Shown here piece by piece: positions 9,267 to 18,782 of a stretch of DNA of 64,000 nt. The translations under genes and the position numbers were made by a program. The DNA lies in contig JADKKA010000022.1 of assembly GCA_016720745.1 (NCBI GenBank), forward strand, positions 1,302,001 to 1,366,000, written 5' to 3'. Under the pieces are notes generated by a model. That model was given only the letters and a program-made list of their open reading frames with translations, was not told the origin of the DNA and ran no database searches. The stretch is from Chitinophagaceae bacterium (GTDB lineage Bacteria > Bacteroidota > Bacteroidia > Chitinophagales > Chitinophagaceae). Each line of letters opens with the position of its first letter. Positions within the stretch are counted from its first letter, which is position 1.

Positions 9267-11738
9267 ATGGGTTACACAGGAGAGCATTTACTGCCCGGTC
9301 AGTTAGGCCATTTATTCATTATCCTTTCTTTTTTTGCATCCCTGGTGGCAAGTTTTGCCTATTTCAGGACCATGCGCAGCAAAAACGAAACAGATGCTTC
9401 CGCCTGGCGCAAACTGGCCCGGGGTGCTTTTATCATTGAGTCTATTGCTGTTTTTGCCATTTTCGCACTCCTGATTTATATTATTACCAACCATCTTTAC
9501 GAATACAAATATGCCTGGCAACATAGCAGCAAGTCCCTGGATTTCAAATACCTGCTGGCAGCCATTTGGGAAGGACAGGAAGGCAGTTTCCTCCTCTGGA
9601 GTATCTGGCACTGTGTGCTCGGACTGGTACTGATTAAAACCAGCAAAAAATGGGAAGCTCCGGTAATGACCATCGTGAGTTTTGCACAGGTAGCCCTGGC
9701 CACCATGCTTGCGGGTCTTTATTTCTTTGGATGGAAGATGGGATCCAATCCCTTTATCTTATTAAGAGATTCGGGTGTGCTGGATAATGCCGCCGCCCTG
9801 CATATTGACTTTGACCTGAACCAACCCCTGCGTGCCGATTACCTGGCATCCATCAAAGACGGAAATGGTTTAAATAAATTACTGCAGAATTACTGGATGG
9901 TGATCCACCCCCCGATCCTCTTCCTGGGATTTGCGGCCACAGTGGTTCCTTTTGCTTTTGCCGTTGCCGGACTCTGGACAAAGAACCATACGGATTGGGT
10001 GAAACAAGCCCTTCCCTGGTCTTTATTTACTGCCGCTGTATTGGGAGTAGGTATTATGCTGGGTGCCATCTGGGCCTATGAGTCCCTCACTTTTGGTGGT
10101 TATTGGGCATGGGATCCGGTGGAGAATGCCTCCCTAGTTCCCTGGATGATCCTAATAGCCGGTATCCATACTTTGCTGATATACCAGCACAGCGGGCATT
10201 CCCTCAGGGCAACTTATCTTTTTCTGATTCTAAGTTTCCTCTTCATTTTATATTCCACCTTCCTCACCCGAAGCGGTATCCTGGGTGAAGCTTCTGTACA
10301 TGCTTTCACCGATCTGGGAATGAACTGGCAACTGCTGGCCTTCCTTTTTGTATTTGTGATTCCTTCCCTGGCTTTGTTCCTGAAAGAGTATAAAAATATT
10401 CCTTCTATTCAAAAAGAAGAAAATGCCAGCTCCCGTGAGTTTTGGATGTTCATTGGATCACTGGTTTTCTTTTTATCAGCGATCGTGATCATTGGAAAAA
10501 CCTCTTTACCTGTATTCAATAAAATCTTTGGTGCCAATGTTGCGCCACCCGAGGATGCAGAGTTTGCCTATAACAGCATACAGGTGTATGTGGCTGTGAT
10601 CGTTGCCCTGCTTACTGCGATAGGTCAATACCTGAAATACAAGGATACCAGTGGTGCGTATTTCTGGAAAAAAATACTGGTACCAACGATTATCAGTTTA
10701 CTGGCTACTGCGGCGATGATGGCATTTTACCAGATTAACTATACAAAGAAAGGTCCGGTTTTCCATGCATCCCTCTGGCTGGCTATTGCCTGCAGTATCT
10801 ATACGATTGTTGCGAATACTTCTTATATCTGGCTGGGCTTTAAAGGCAAACTGAAACTCTCCGGCGGTTCCGTATCGCATGTTGGTTTTGGAATGGTCCT
10901 GCTTGGCATCCTCATTTCTGCTTCCAATAAAGAAGTACTGTCCAATAATGTCAGCGGCATTTATATTCCATTAGGAGATAATGAAGATCCCCGGGAAAAC
11001 CTGACCCTGGTGCAGGGGCAGCGGATGGATATGGGACGTTACTATATCACTTATGAAAAAGATACAGTGGATGTAAAGGACGAGCGGACCTATTTTAATA
11101 TTCATTTCAAACGCAAGGATGGCAAAGAGAATTTTGTACTGAGTCCGAATTCCTTTGTAAACCCGAACGGGCAGGAAGGCCTGATGAGTAATCCCGATGC
11201 CCGTCATTACTGGGATCATGATGTGTTTACCTATATCACTTCCCTCCCCAATCCGGACAAGTTACAGGATACGGCCAATTTCCAGGCACATGCATTAACA
11301 CCCGGGGATTCGGTATTTTATTCCGGTGGATTCCTGATCCTGGAAGACGTGATTAAAAAAGACAGCCTGCCCGAAGATTTGTTTGGGAAGAATGGCAGTC
11401 TCTTTGAAACGCCGATTAAAATTTATTCGAAAAACGGAACAACCTATACGCTCACCCCACGTTTGGCCAATGCAAAAGGCGAAACCCTGATGATCCCTGA
11501 TACGATCACAGCTGAGAACCTGGTCATCCGCCTGCAAAAAGCAGGGGCTGATAAAAGGATTGAGCTGGGGGTAAAAGAATCCAGTGCCGTGATGAAATAT
11601 GTAACACTCAAAGCCTACAAATTTCCCTTTATCCGGCTGCTTTGGCTGGGGGTTATTGTAACAGCCATCGGCATATTAATGAGTATGATGCACCGGATCC
11701 GGTTAAACCGGAGAAAGTCCTCGCTGTCTAAAATTTAG
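9267..11738 (+). CDS. ccmF: Cytochrome c haem-lyase subunit CcmF
   Basis: An 823-residue polytopic membrane protein. The tryptophan-rich WWD haem-handling motif is FGGYWAWDPVENASLVPW (about 274-291), followed by HTLLIYQHSGH and the SGILGEASVHAF segment, both typical of CcmF/CcsA. A second half has further helices and a periplasmic loop before the last helix near the C-terminus, which ends in a basic tail. It acts with CcmE in attaching haem to apocytochromes. The two genes probably form one transcript. Confidence 0.95.
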   Translation: MGYTGEHLLPGQLGHLFIILSFFASLVASFAYFRTMRSKNETDASAWRKLARGAFIIESIAVFAIFALLIYIITNHLYEYKYAWQHSSKSLDFKYLLAAIWEGQEGSFLLWSIWHCVLGLVLIKTSKKWEAPVMTIVSFAQVALATMLAGLYFFGWKMGSNPFILLRDSGVLDNAAALHIDFDLNQPLRADYLASIKDGNGLNKLLQNYWMVIHPPILFLGFAATVVPFAFAVAGLWTKNHTDWVKQALPWSLFTAAVLGVGIMLGAIWAYESLTFGGYWAWDPVENASLVPWMILIAGIHTLLIYQHSGHSLRATYLFLILSFLFILYSTFLTRSGILGEASVHAFTDLGMNWQLLAFLFVFVIPSLALFLKEYKNIPSIQKEENASSREFWMFIGSLVFFLSAIVIIGKTSLPVFNKIFGANVAPPEDAEFAYNSIQVYVAVIVALLTAIGQYLKYKDTSGAYFWKKILVPTIISLLATAAMMAFYQINYTKKGPVFHASLWLAIACSIYTIVANTSYIWLGFKGKLKLSGGSVSHVGFGMVLLGILISASNKEVLSNNVSGIYIPLGDNEDPRENLTLVQGQRMDMGRYYITYEKDTVDVKDERTYFNIHFKRKDGKENFVLSPNSFVNPNGQEGLMSNPDARHYWDHDVFTYITSLPNPDKLQDTANFQAHALTPGDSVFYSGGFLILEDVIKKDSLPEDLFGKNGSLFETPIKIYSKNGTTYTLTPRLANAKGETLMIPDTITAENLVIRLQKAGADKRIELGVKESSAVMKYVTLKAYKFPFIRLLWLGVIVTAIGILMSMMHRIRLNRRKSSLSKI

Positions 11739-11821
11739 CATTTTATTCAGGCAAAAAACGGGCTGCCAGACAGCGATTGAGGTAGTTTTACGGTCTGCTG
11801 GATAATTACGCAGCTGTTTTA

Positions 11822-11829
11822 TAGCTTTG
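11822..11829 (+). promoter_or_regulatory. -7 box (TAGCTTTG) of the DUF4294 gene
   Basis: TAGCTTTG fits TAnnTTTG and ends 8 bases before the ATG at 11838, so the transcript is leaderless or nearly so. A convincing -33 TTTG was not found at the standard spacing. Confidence 0.5.
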
Positions 11830-11837
11830 TATACGCT

Positions 11838-12548
11838 ATGCGCCGGTCGAAAAGTCATATCAAATTTTATCTTCCTCTTTTCCTGCTCTTCCTGAGTTTG
11901 GGTAATACCGCCCTATCGCAGATTGACACCCTGCAGTATGCACCTGACTCCACAGATTATGCCCTTCAATTCATGAAGGAACAACGCAAGAAATGGGGCC
12001 CGAATGACACGGTGCTGATTCCTGCAGTTTGGTACCATGGAGAGATCGTGGGTTACAAAGAAATGGAAATGGCCTGGGTGGGAAATATGTCGCCCGAAAA
12101 ACTTCGCAAATACATTGAAGAGTGGACCCGGTTGCGCAATGCGGTGTATGTTACTTATCCGTATGCCCGGGTTGCCGGCAGCACCATCAATGATATCAAT
12201 GCGAAGATGGTCAATGTAAGCAGTAAAAAAGAAAGAAAGGCCTATATCAAAACCAGGGAAAAAGAATTGCGGCAACAATTTGAAGAACCCCTGCGGAATT
12301 TATCGGTGTATCAGGGCAAGATTCTTATGAAACTGATCAATAGGCAAACAGGTAATAATTGTTACGAAATCGTCAAGGAATACAAAGGCGGATTCAATGC
12401 CCGTTTTTACCAGACCGTCGCCTGGTTTGTGGGTGGTAACCTCAAACAGGACTGGGACCTGCAGGAAAATAAACTCGACCGGCAGATTGAGAGTATTGTA
12501 AAGGAAATTGATGGAGCCTGGTATAAGAATCCTTATAGAGTGAATTAG
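11838..12548 (+). CDS. DUF4294 family secreted protein
   Basis: A 236-residue protein with a signal peptide (hydrophobic 10-27, ending NTALSQ). The mature part has the Bacteroidota-specific DUF4294 features: PAVWYHGEIVGYKEME near the start, then WTRLRNAVYVTYPYARVAG and a basic helical stretch with KERKAYIKTREKELRQQFEEPL, then the conserved LMKLINRQTGNNCYEIVKEYKGG and FYQTVAWFVGGNLKQDWD. The function of the family is unknown. A heptamer repeat array begins directly after its TAG. Confidence 0.88.
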   Translation: MRRSKSHIKFYLPLFLLFLSLGNTALSQIDTLQYAPDSTDYALQFMKEQRKKWGPNDTVLIPAVWYHGEIVGYKEMEMAWVGNMSPEKLRKYIEEWTRLRNAVYVTYPYARVAGSTINDINAKMVNVSSKKERKAYIKTREKELRQQFEEPLRNLSVYQGKILMKLINRQTGNNCYEIVKEYKGGFNARFYQTVAWFVGGNLKQDWDLQENKLDRQIESIVKEIDGAWYKNPYRVN

Positions 12549-12616
12549 GCGAGTGGCGAGTGGCGAGTAGCTAGTGTCTAGCGGCTAGTGACAAGTAGCT
12601 AGTGGGGAGTGGGGAC
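12549..12616 (+). repeat. Period-7 tandem array (GAGTGGC/TAGTGGG words) at a 3' end
   Basis: The array starts at the base after the stop codon of the DUF4294 gene. About nine heptads can be aligned without gaps: GAGTGGC twice, then GAGTAGC, TAGTGTC, TAGCGGC and so on, ending with GAGTGGG. The conserved letters are AGT at positions 2-4. The same words recur after two other genes (21621 and 28066), always in the sense of the preceding gene. Confidence 0.9.
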
Positions 12617-12697
12617 AAACATCTGAATCCAGAACAAACGAAAAAGTCAAACAAGCACATTCAAATTTCCACCGCACTTCTTCCGAACTTCTCTCTA

Positions 12698-12721
12698 CTC
12701 CCCTTTAGGGGATGGGGGTGG
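12698..12721 (+). repeat. Dispersed G/C-run motif with CCCC-TTTA-GGGG stem
   Basis: The stretch runs CTCCCC, TTTA, GGGGATGGGGGTGG. CCCC and GGGG around TTTA could form a short stem, and the G-runs could form a quadruplex. The motif resembles dispersed intergenic repeats common in Bacteroidota, from general knowledge; only one full copy is seen here. Confidence 0.45.
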
Positions 12722-12790
12722 ACTTCCTGACTTATTCAATATCTTTATCCTCCTATTCCGTTTACCCATTTTTCCCAGTTATCGGGATCT

Positions 12791-12808
12791 CAACTTTCAA
12801 CTTTCAAT
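12791..12808 (+). repeat. Short period-7 run (CAACTTT) before bshB1
   Basis: CAACTTT occurs twice in tandem followed by CAA, and the run ends just before the bshB1 ATG at 12812. It has the same unit length as the CAATACC arrays before other genes in the window, so it may be a short member of that class. Confidence 0.5.
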
Positions 12809-12811
12809 TAC

Positions 12812-13549
12812 ATGAAGCTAAACATACTGGCCATTGGTGTACACCCTGACGATGTGGAACTCGGCTGTTCCGGTACCCTGATTAATGAAACAAGGGCCGG
12901 AAAGAAATGCGGGATCATTGACCTGACCCAGGGAGAACTGGGCACCCGGGGCACGATTGATACCCGATACCAGGAAGCGGCCAATGCGGCCATGATTATG
13001 GGCGTACAGGTAAGAGAGAATTTGAAAATGAGGGATGGATTTTTTGAAAACGATGAAACACATAAACTTCAACTGATCGCTGCTATTCGCAAATACCAGC
13101 CGGATATCATCATTGGCAATGTATTACACGACCGGCACCCCGACCATGGCCGCGCGGGCAAGATGATTGCAGAAACTGCTTTTTTAGCAGGACTGGCCAA
13201 AATTGAAACAAAGGATGAGGAGGGAAATGCGCAAGCCCGCTGGCGTCCCTCCTATGTATTGCATTATATCCAGGACTGGTACCACGAGCCTGATTTGCTA
13301 ATCGATATCAGTGATGTCTTTGAACAAAGAATGGAATCCATTAAAGCTTATTCCACCCAGTTTCATAACCCGGCGGGAAATGGCGAAGAACCACAGACCT
13401 ATATTTCCACTCCTGATTTCCTCGACAGTGTGATTGCCCGTGCCCGGATGTTTGGCAAAAGAATCGGGGTTAAATATGCGGAAGGATTTATAACGGAAAA
13501 GAAAATCGGGATCAGGGGATTGGATGCACTGATACAAAACGAAACCTAA
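12812..13549 (+). CDS. bshB1: Bacillithiol biosynthesis deacetylase BshB1
   Basis: A 245-residue zinc N-acetylglucosaminyl-malate deacetylase of the LmbE/PIG-L fold, the second step of bacillithiol synthesis. Metal motif AIGVHPDDVELGC (H11, D13, D14) and the second His motif DRHPDHGRAGK (H109, H112) are present, as are ELGTRGT and the long conserved end SIKAYSTQFHNPAG with GKRIGVKYAEGF. BshA and BshC are not in the window. A bacillithiol transferase homologue lies at 28070. Confidence 0.96.
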   Translation: MKLNILAIGVHPDDVELGCSGTLINETRAGKKCGIIDLTQGELGTRGTIDTRYQEAANAAMIMGVQVRENLKMRDGFFENDETHKLQLIAAIRKYQPDIIIGNVLHDRHPDHGRAGKMIAETAFLAGLAKIETKDEEGNAQARWRPSYVLHYIQDWYHEPDLLIDISDVFEQRMESIKAYSTQFHNPAGNGEEPQTYISTPDFLDSVIARARMFGKRIGVKYAEGFITEKKIGIRGLDALIQNET

Positions 13550-13725
13550 GTAAAAGGTCCGGCCCCATTGTAACAGTTCCTCTTGTAAAAAGATAACTGC
13601 GGTATCTTTATGGGAATCTATCTGCAGCGGTGCATTGACTTCTCTTAAACAGGGACTTTATTTTTTGCAACTCCTACCCGGCTATTTCCTTTTCCTATCT
13701 CCCCAAACTAGCTTATTTTCATTCC

Positions 13726-15261
13726 ATGCATAAAATCTTCGCTTTTGTTCTATCATATCTCCTGATCTCCCAATCTCTTCCTGCCCAGTCGCAGGAAAAG
13801 ATGATACTGCAAAAATTTACGGAAGAAAATACTGGTTCGATCATTGACGAATATGCCCGCTTTCTTTATTTACCCAATGTGGCTTCGGATCCTTCCGGTC
13901 AGCAAAAAAATGCGGCCTTCATCATGGAGATGATGAAAAAAAGAGGAATCCAAAATATTCAACTGCTGAATGCATCCACGGCCAATGTTCCTCCGGTTGT
14001 GTATGGAGAAGTAATGGTTCCCGGAGCTACCCAAACACTGATTTTCTATGCTCATTACGACGGACAACCTGTCAATCCGGCGCAATGGGCTCCCGGGTTA
14101 GAACCCTTTGTTCCCAAATTGTTTACCAATGCCATTGACAAAGGCGGCACCAATATTCCCTTTCCGGCAGATGGCAGTTATCAGTATGACTGGAGAATCT
14201 ATGCCCGTGGAGCTGCTGACGATAAAGCCGGTATTGGCGCCATCCTGAATGCCTATGATGCGCTGATCAAAAAAGGATTAACCCCAGGATGTAATTTGAA
14301 ATTCTTTTTTGAAGGAGAAGAAGAGGCCGGTTCTCCCCACCTCCATGAAATTCTGGAAAAACACCAATCGCTGTTGCAATCTGACCTCTGGATTATTTGT
14401 GATGGCCCCATTCACCAGTCGGGCAAAAAACAAATTGTATTCGGTGCCCGCGGAGATACCCATTTGGATCTGACTGTATATGCTTCCAAAAGACCATTGC
14501 ACAGCGGCCATTATGGTAACTGGGCACCCAATCCGGCCCTGATGCTGGCCCAGTTGCTTGCTTCCATGAAGGATGAAAACGGCCAGGTTACCATCAAGGG
14601 ATTCTATGATGATGTAACTCCGCTATCAGCAACAGAACAAAAAGCCCTGAAAGAAGTGCCATCCGTAGATGAACAAATGAAAAAAGAACTCGGTATCACT
14701 GAAAATGAAATGGAAGGTTTGTCATTGAACGAATCTATCAACCTCCCTTCTCTCAATATCAATGGCATGCAGAGTGGCAATGTGGGAAAGATGGCATCCA
14801 ATCAAATTCCTACTTATGCTATCGCCGTCCTGGATCTCCGGCTGGTATTGGGGAATGACTGGAAACGACAACAACAAAAAGTAATCAATCATATCAGCTC
14901 AAAAGGCTACCATGTTATTGATCATGACCCCACTGATGAAGAACGAAATCAGTATGCAAAACTGATCAAAGTTGTACCGGGAGCAGATGGTGTCAATGCC
15001 CAACGAACTTCCATGGACCTGCCGATTATACAAAAAGTAATTGCCATTGTTAAAAGTACCACCAAAGAACAAGTGGTGTTACAACCCACTATGGGAGGCA
15101 CGCTTCCGCTCTTTGTATTTGAACAGGTACTGAAAGCAAAAACAGTTACCATTCCGGTGGCCAACCACGATAATAATCAACATGCCGAAAATGAAAATAT
15201 CCGGATGGGCAATCTGTTGGATGGAATTGTGACAATGGGGTTGCTGATGTTGTTCAGATAA
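13726..15261 (+). CDS. Secreted M20-family metallopeptidase/dipeptidase
   Basis: A 511-residue protein with an N-terminal signal peptide (MHKIFAFVLSYLLISQSLPAQSQ). The dizinc M20 site is readable: HYDGQPV, ARGAADDKAG, EGEEEAGSPH (catalytic and metal Glu pair), CDGPIH and, near the C-terminus, PVANHDNNQHAENENIR. The dimerisation domain lies in between with PLHSGHYGNWAPNP. It is a periplasmic peptidase of the CNDP/ArgE-like group; exact substrate unknown. Confidence 0.93.
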   Translation: MHKIFAFVLSYLLISQSLPAQSQEKMILQKFTEENTGSIIDEYARFLYLPNVASDPSGQQKNAAFIMEMMKKRGIQNIQLLNASTANVPPVVYGEVMVPGATQTLIFYAHYDGQPVNPAQWAPGLEPFVPKLFTNAIDKGGTNIPFPADGSYQYDWRIYARGAADDKAGIGAILNAYDALIKKGLTPGCNLKFFFEGEEEAGSPHLHEILEKHQSLLQSDLWIICDGPIHQSGKKQIVFGARGDTHLDLTVYASKRPLHSGHYGNWAPNPALMLAQLLASMKDENGQVTIKGFYDDVTPLSATEQKALKEVPSVDEQMKKELGITENEMEGLSLNESINLPSLNINGMQSGNVGKMASNQIPTYAIAVLDLRLVLGNDWKRQQQKVINHISSKGYHVIDHDPTDEERNQYAKLIKVVPGADGVNAQRTSMDLPIIQKVIAIVKSTTKEQVVLQPTMGGTLPLFVFEQVLKAKTVTIPVANHDNNQHAENENIRMGNLLDGIVTMGLLMLFR

Positions 15262-15308
15262 ATTCTGTCCGGGAAATCAGTGCTGATGGGAGATAAACCA
15301 GTAAAAGC

Positions 15309-15743
15309 ATGAAAAATACCAGGCCAATACATCCGGATTTTCAATCCCTGCTGGATTTAAAAAGCAAAGCATTAATTGAACTGTTCAGGGATTTAAGATC
15401 ATACATTCTGCAATTAGCACCCGACAGCATTGAGCTGCTTTATCATACCCATGCCCTTACTGCGGTATTCTCTGTTTCGGAGAAACTATCAGATGCCTTT
15501 TGCATGATTCCCATTTACAGCAACCACCTGAACCTTGGATTCAATAAAGGAACCCTTTTAAAAGATCCGAAAAAACTGTTAACCGGAACAGGCAAGCTGA
15601 TCCGTCATATAGATATTCAATCGAAAGCAGATTACCGGAACCCGGGAGTAAAAGCACTGATACAGGAGGCGATTCGATTTGCACTAAAGGATATGGATAA
15701 ACCGACAACTTCCAAAGGATTATCCATTTCAAAAATAAAGTGA
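15309..15743 (+). CDS. DUF1801 (YdhG-like) domain protein
   Basis: A 144-residue cytosolic protein. The segment ELLYHTHALTAVFSVSEKLSDAFCMIPIYSNHLNLGFNKG is the typical DUF1801 core, and the C-terminal helix GVKALIQEAIRFALKDM fits the family end. DUF1801 proteins are small SCP2/MazG-unrelated folds of unknown biochemical role. It lies 47 bases after the M20 gene and may share its transcript. Confidence 0.82.
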   Translation: MKNTRPIHPDFQSLLDLKSKALIELFRDLRSYILQLAPDSIELLYHTHALTAVFSVSEKLSDAFCMIPIYSNHLNLGFNKGTLLKDPKKLLTGTGKLIRHIDIQSKADYRNPGVKALIQEAIRFALKDMDKPTTSKGLSISKIK

Positions 15744-15806
15744 ACATTCTTATTCTCAACGCAACTGACATATTCATTTGGCTTTTAAAAATCAATCGTT
15801 CATACA

Positions 15807-16598
15807 ATGAAACGCAAAATCAAAAAATGGGCATTAAGGTTCACCGTAACCGGGTTATTAATAGTGGGGCTATTACTGATAATTGTCCTGAATCCAATAC
15901 TTACTTACGCCAATAAAACTGAACATGCATCGTTCACTATTTATCATCAAAAACCGATTGACTCATTACTTTATGTAAGGCTTGACGAAGCTGCTGTTCT
16001 CCTCCAAAAAAGTGAATTCTATCGCCACAATCTGAAACTTGATATCTGTTTGAATGACGGGTCCGTTTACCCAACCCTGATAAGAAAACTGAGAGGCCGC
16101 GCCTTTGCCTGGGGATTTTATGACAAAGTAGTTTTACAAGGCAAAATGAATGAAAAAGGCAATTATCTGGAACTGAATGGTTACAAATGGAACCTGATTC
16201 AATTGTTAGCACATGAAATGACCCACTGTGTACAATATGATAAACTGGGCTTATGGAAATCAAAACCCATCGCCAGCATCCCTAATTGGAAATGGGAGGG
16301 CTATGCGGAATTCATTGCCAGGAAAAATCAGGATCAAACTGATCTGATCAGAAATATTGACAGACTGGAACAAGCACCCAAAGACAGCTGGGAAATCAGT
16401 TTTGAAGATGGCACTATTTCTCCAAGAGAATATTACAACTACTGGTTACAGGTGCAATACTGCCTTGTCGTCAAACAAATGACCTATGATCAATTGTTAA
16501 AGGACAAAAAAAACGAAACAGATATTAAAAAGGAAATGACAAGCTGGTATTGGTCTATAAAAAAGAAACTTAACCTTTCCGGTACTGCAAGAACTTAA
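15807..16598 (+). CDS. Membrane-anchored putative zinc metallopeptidase (HEMTH)
   Basis: A 263-residue protein with one N-terminal membrane helix (about 11-33) preceded by five basic residues, so the rest is probably periplasmic. The motif LLAHEMTHCVQYDKLG holds HEMTH at 136-140, followed by WEGYAEFIA (E164, E168), which fits a gluzincin third ligand. The remaining sequence is not recognised. Protease activity is inferred only from these residues. It follows the DUF1801 gene by 63 bases. Confidence 0.72.
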   Translation: MKRKIKKWALRFTVTGLLIVGLLLIIVLNPILTYANKTEHASFTIYHQKPIDSLLYVRLDEAAVLLQKSEFYRHNLKLDICLNDGSVYPTLIRKLRGRAFAWGFYDKVVLQGKMNEKGNYLELNGYKWNLIQLLAHEMTHCVQYDKLGLWKSKPIASIPNWKWEGYAEFIARKNQDQTDLIRNIDRLEQAPKDSWEISFEDGTISPREYYNYWLQVQYCLVVKQMTYDQLLKDKKNETDIKKEMTSWYWSIKKKLNLSGTART

Positions 16599-16906
16599 AA
16601 GGACCTCCCCACCCCTTATTTGATCCATAACTTAAGTTGAATTTAATCTATCTCCATCAAGCAGTGATCCTTCAAAAAATGATCCTCTTTTCAGTTTCCT
16701 GAATCCGAAATATTAAGCGTATATTGTATTCTTCTGCTATTAAATAATAGTACAGATCAGCAAATCATAATATTGCGCTTTAAAATTCTTTCAATCTCGC
16801 TGCAACATATTCCGTCAAAATAGACACTAACGAAAAAGCAGCAGTCACTATCATTCAAAGTACAGATCGTATTGATCCGGTCTGGCAATATTTCTAAATC
16901 AGGTAT
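16599..16906 (+). other. 308-base intergenic region, no feature identified
   Basis: A/T-rich with no frame that looks coding. It must carry the promoter of the HMA-AraC gene, but no good TTTG/TAnnTTTG pair was found. Confidence 0.6.
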
Positions 16907-17467
16907 ATGAAATTCTATATCAAAAATATGGCTTGCGAAAGCTGCAAAATTGTCGTAAAAGAAGCACTGGAAGAACTGGATATCCCGGCTATTAAAGTTG
17001 ACTTAGGAGAAATCGAAATCCGGCAGGATTTAACACCGGAAGAAAAAAAAGAATTCAATAGTAAGATCAAAAAGGCCGGATTAGAACTCCTCGATAAAAA
17101 GCAGGGGATCATCATTGAAAAAATCCGAAAGGTCATCATTGACCATGTTTACAATACAGATGAAAAACCCAATACCAAGTTCTCGGTTTTGCTGAGTAAA
17201 AAACTAAATCTCAATTACACCTATTTAGCGAATCTGTTTTCAGAAATAGAATCCACTACAATTGAACAATATATCATAGCACTGAAAATTGAGCGAATCA
17301 AAGAATTGATCATTTTCGGTGAGGATACTTTCTCCGAAATCGCCTATAAACTGCATTATAGCAGTGTGGCGCATCTTTCCACCCAGTTCAAAAAAATAAC
17401 CGGGCTAACCCCAAGCCATTTCAAAGCCCTGAAAGAAAAAAGAAGGATCACCATTCAAAACATTTGA
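16907..17467 (+). CDS. HMA-like metal-binding domain fused to AraC-type DNA-binding domain
   Basis: A 186-residue regulator. Residues 1-66 resemble a heavy-metal-associated domain: FYIKNMACESC with C10 and C13 in the metal-loop position. Residues ~85-186 are an AraC/XylS tandem helix-turn-helix, ending with EIAYKLHYSSVAHLSTQFKKITGLTPSHFK, the signature of the second HTH. The usual AraC cupin sensor is absent. Members of this layout occur in other Bacteroidota and are plausibly thiol/metal-responsive; this is inference. The DUF892 ferritin-like gene follows. Confidence 0.85.
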   Translation: MKFYIKNMACESCKIVVKEALEELDIPAIKVDLGEIEIRQDLTPEEKKEFNSKIKKAGLELLDKKQGIIIEKIRKVIIDHVYNTDEKPNTKFSVLLSKKLNLNYTYLANLFSEIESTTIEQYIIALKIERIKELIIFGEDTFSEIAYKLHYSSVAHLSTQFKKITGLTPSHFKALKEKRRITIQNI

Positions 17468-17772
17468 CCCCGGCCTCTGGCAATTCGCATTAAAAAAGCC
17501 AAATTCCATTGCAGCTTCTTTCCCAGGCAGGCAGAAAGCCTTTCTCCACCCGATGCAGGAATCTTATAAAATCTATTAGAAATCCTGTAACACAGCTCTG
17601 CACAGTAAGTTCCATCTTTAACTGACGATTAATCTACTGCAAATAACCTGCAGTAATCAATGATCAAAACGATCAATGGCCTGCCCGTACAGACATACAG
17701 GAAATAAACAGGATTGCTAAAGTCAGACAACGCATAAACAAATATTATATCAACCTACTAAAACACAGGAAA
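17468..17772 (+). other. 305-base intergenic region, no feature identified
   Basis: No gene-like frame and no clear terminator. A small inverted motif TGATCAAAACGATCA is present near 17660, of uncertain meaning. The promoter of the ferritin-like gene must lie here. Confidence 0.55.
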
Positions 17773-18354
17773 ATGGATAACAAAAAAGCGACTACGGAAA
17801 GACATCCGAATGAAACAATCACAATGACATCATCTGCAAAAAAAGCCATGCAGTCTTCACAGCTGATGAAGCTTTTTGAAGATGAACTGAAAGACATTTA
17901 CTGGGCAGAAAAAGCGCTGACAAAAGCGATTCCCAAAATGATTGAAAATGCCAGTTCAGAGGAATTAATCAGTGCCCTGACAAATCACCTTTCTGAAACG
18001 GAAGAGCATGTCATCCGAATTGAAAAAATATTTACCTTAATTGGTAAAAAAGCAGAAGCTGTCAAATGCGAAGCAATGACCGGGCTGATGAAAGAAGCTG
18101 AAGAAATAATGGAAGAATGTGAAACAGGATCGATGCGCGATGCCGGTATTATTTCAGCGGCCCAAAAAGCAGAGCATTACGAAATTGCCACATATGGCAC
18201 CCTTCGACAGTTTGCTGAAACCCTGGGACTGACAGAAGTTATGACCCTGCTTGAAACAACACTGGACGAGGAGAAAGAAGCAGACTTAAAATTAACTGAA
18301 GTGGCCGTTTCCGCTATTAACCTGGAAGCCGCTGAAACTGAAGAAGAGGGATAA
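17773..18354 (+). CDS. DUF892 (YciE/YciF) ferritin-like protein
   Basis: A 193-residue four-helix protein. The core begins QLMKLFEDELKDIYWAEKALTKAIPKM, followed by HLSETEEHVIRIEKIF, CEAMTGLMKEAEEIM and AQKAEHYEIATYGTLRQFAETLG, with the Glu/His residues of the ferritin-like diiron positions. DUF892 proteins are stress-associated and structurally ferritin-like; storage activity is not established. A charged 35-residue leader precedes the core. A strong hairpin terminator follows. Confidence 0.92.
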   Translation: MDNKKATTERHPNETITMTSSAKKAMQSSQLMKLFEDELKDIYWAEKALTKAIPKMIENASSEELISALTNHLSETEEHVIRIEKIFTLIGKKAEAVKCEAMTGLMKEAEEIMEECETGSMRDAGIISAAQKAEHYEIATYGTLRQFAETLGLTEVMTLLETTLDEEKEADLKLTEVAVSAINLEAAETEEEG

Positions 18355-18371
18355 TCTTATCAGCGAAGTAT

Positions 18372-18410
18372 AAAGAGTGCAGTAACTGTGGGTAACTGCA
18401 CTCTTTTTAT
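18372..18410 (+). terminator. Rho-independent terminator after the ferritin-like gene
   Basis: Arms AAAGAGTGCAGT (18372-18383) and ACTGCACTCTTT (18395-18406) form a 12-bp stem with an 11-base loop, followed by a T-run. Confidence 0.9.
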
Positions 18411-18734
18411 AAGCGCCGGTCAATGGCTTCAGCCTGTAAACATTGGCATGACAATTCCAATTTATAAAAGCCGGGGAAATTGGAATGCTGTAATTGTAGA
18501 ACCCGATTGAAAATCTTATCTAGCTATAATGTCTAATCTATCTTTACCTATGAATGAATTCAATAAATTTCAAATTAGTCTTTAAACTCCTATGAACAGT
18601 CGTTTGGAGCGACCTTTTCATCCACCGAACCTGAGCAGAATCATGCTATTTCAACCCTTTATCCCCGATTTTGTGCCAGTTTTCACCCCTTTTTATTTAA
18701 CAAAACAAAGGTTTGCACAATCAGTCCGATTTTA

Positions 18735-18764
18735 GTTGTTTTATAGCAATATGAACTACCTTTG
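18735..18764 (+). promoter_or_regulatory. Bacteroidota-type promoter of the desaturase
   Basis: GTTG (18735-18738), 18 bases, then TACCTTTG (18757-18764). Transcription would begin about 18770, which rules out the in-frame TTG at 18762 as start and supports the ATG at 18783. Bases 18411-18734 hold nothing recognisable. Confidence 0.75.
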
Positions 18765-18782
18765 CATATCCAATTGAACAGC

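Noticed and set aside
12549..12616. CRISPR-like array
   Set aside because: Units are seven bases with no unique spacers and no cas gene nearby.
17655..17675. Inverted TGATCA-type motif as an operator
   Set aside because: Too short and with no second copy near the regulator gene to support a site.
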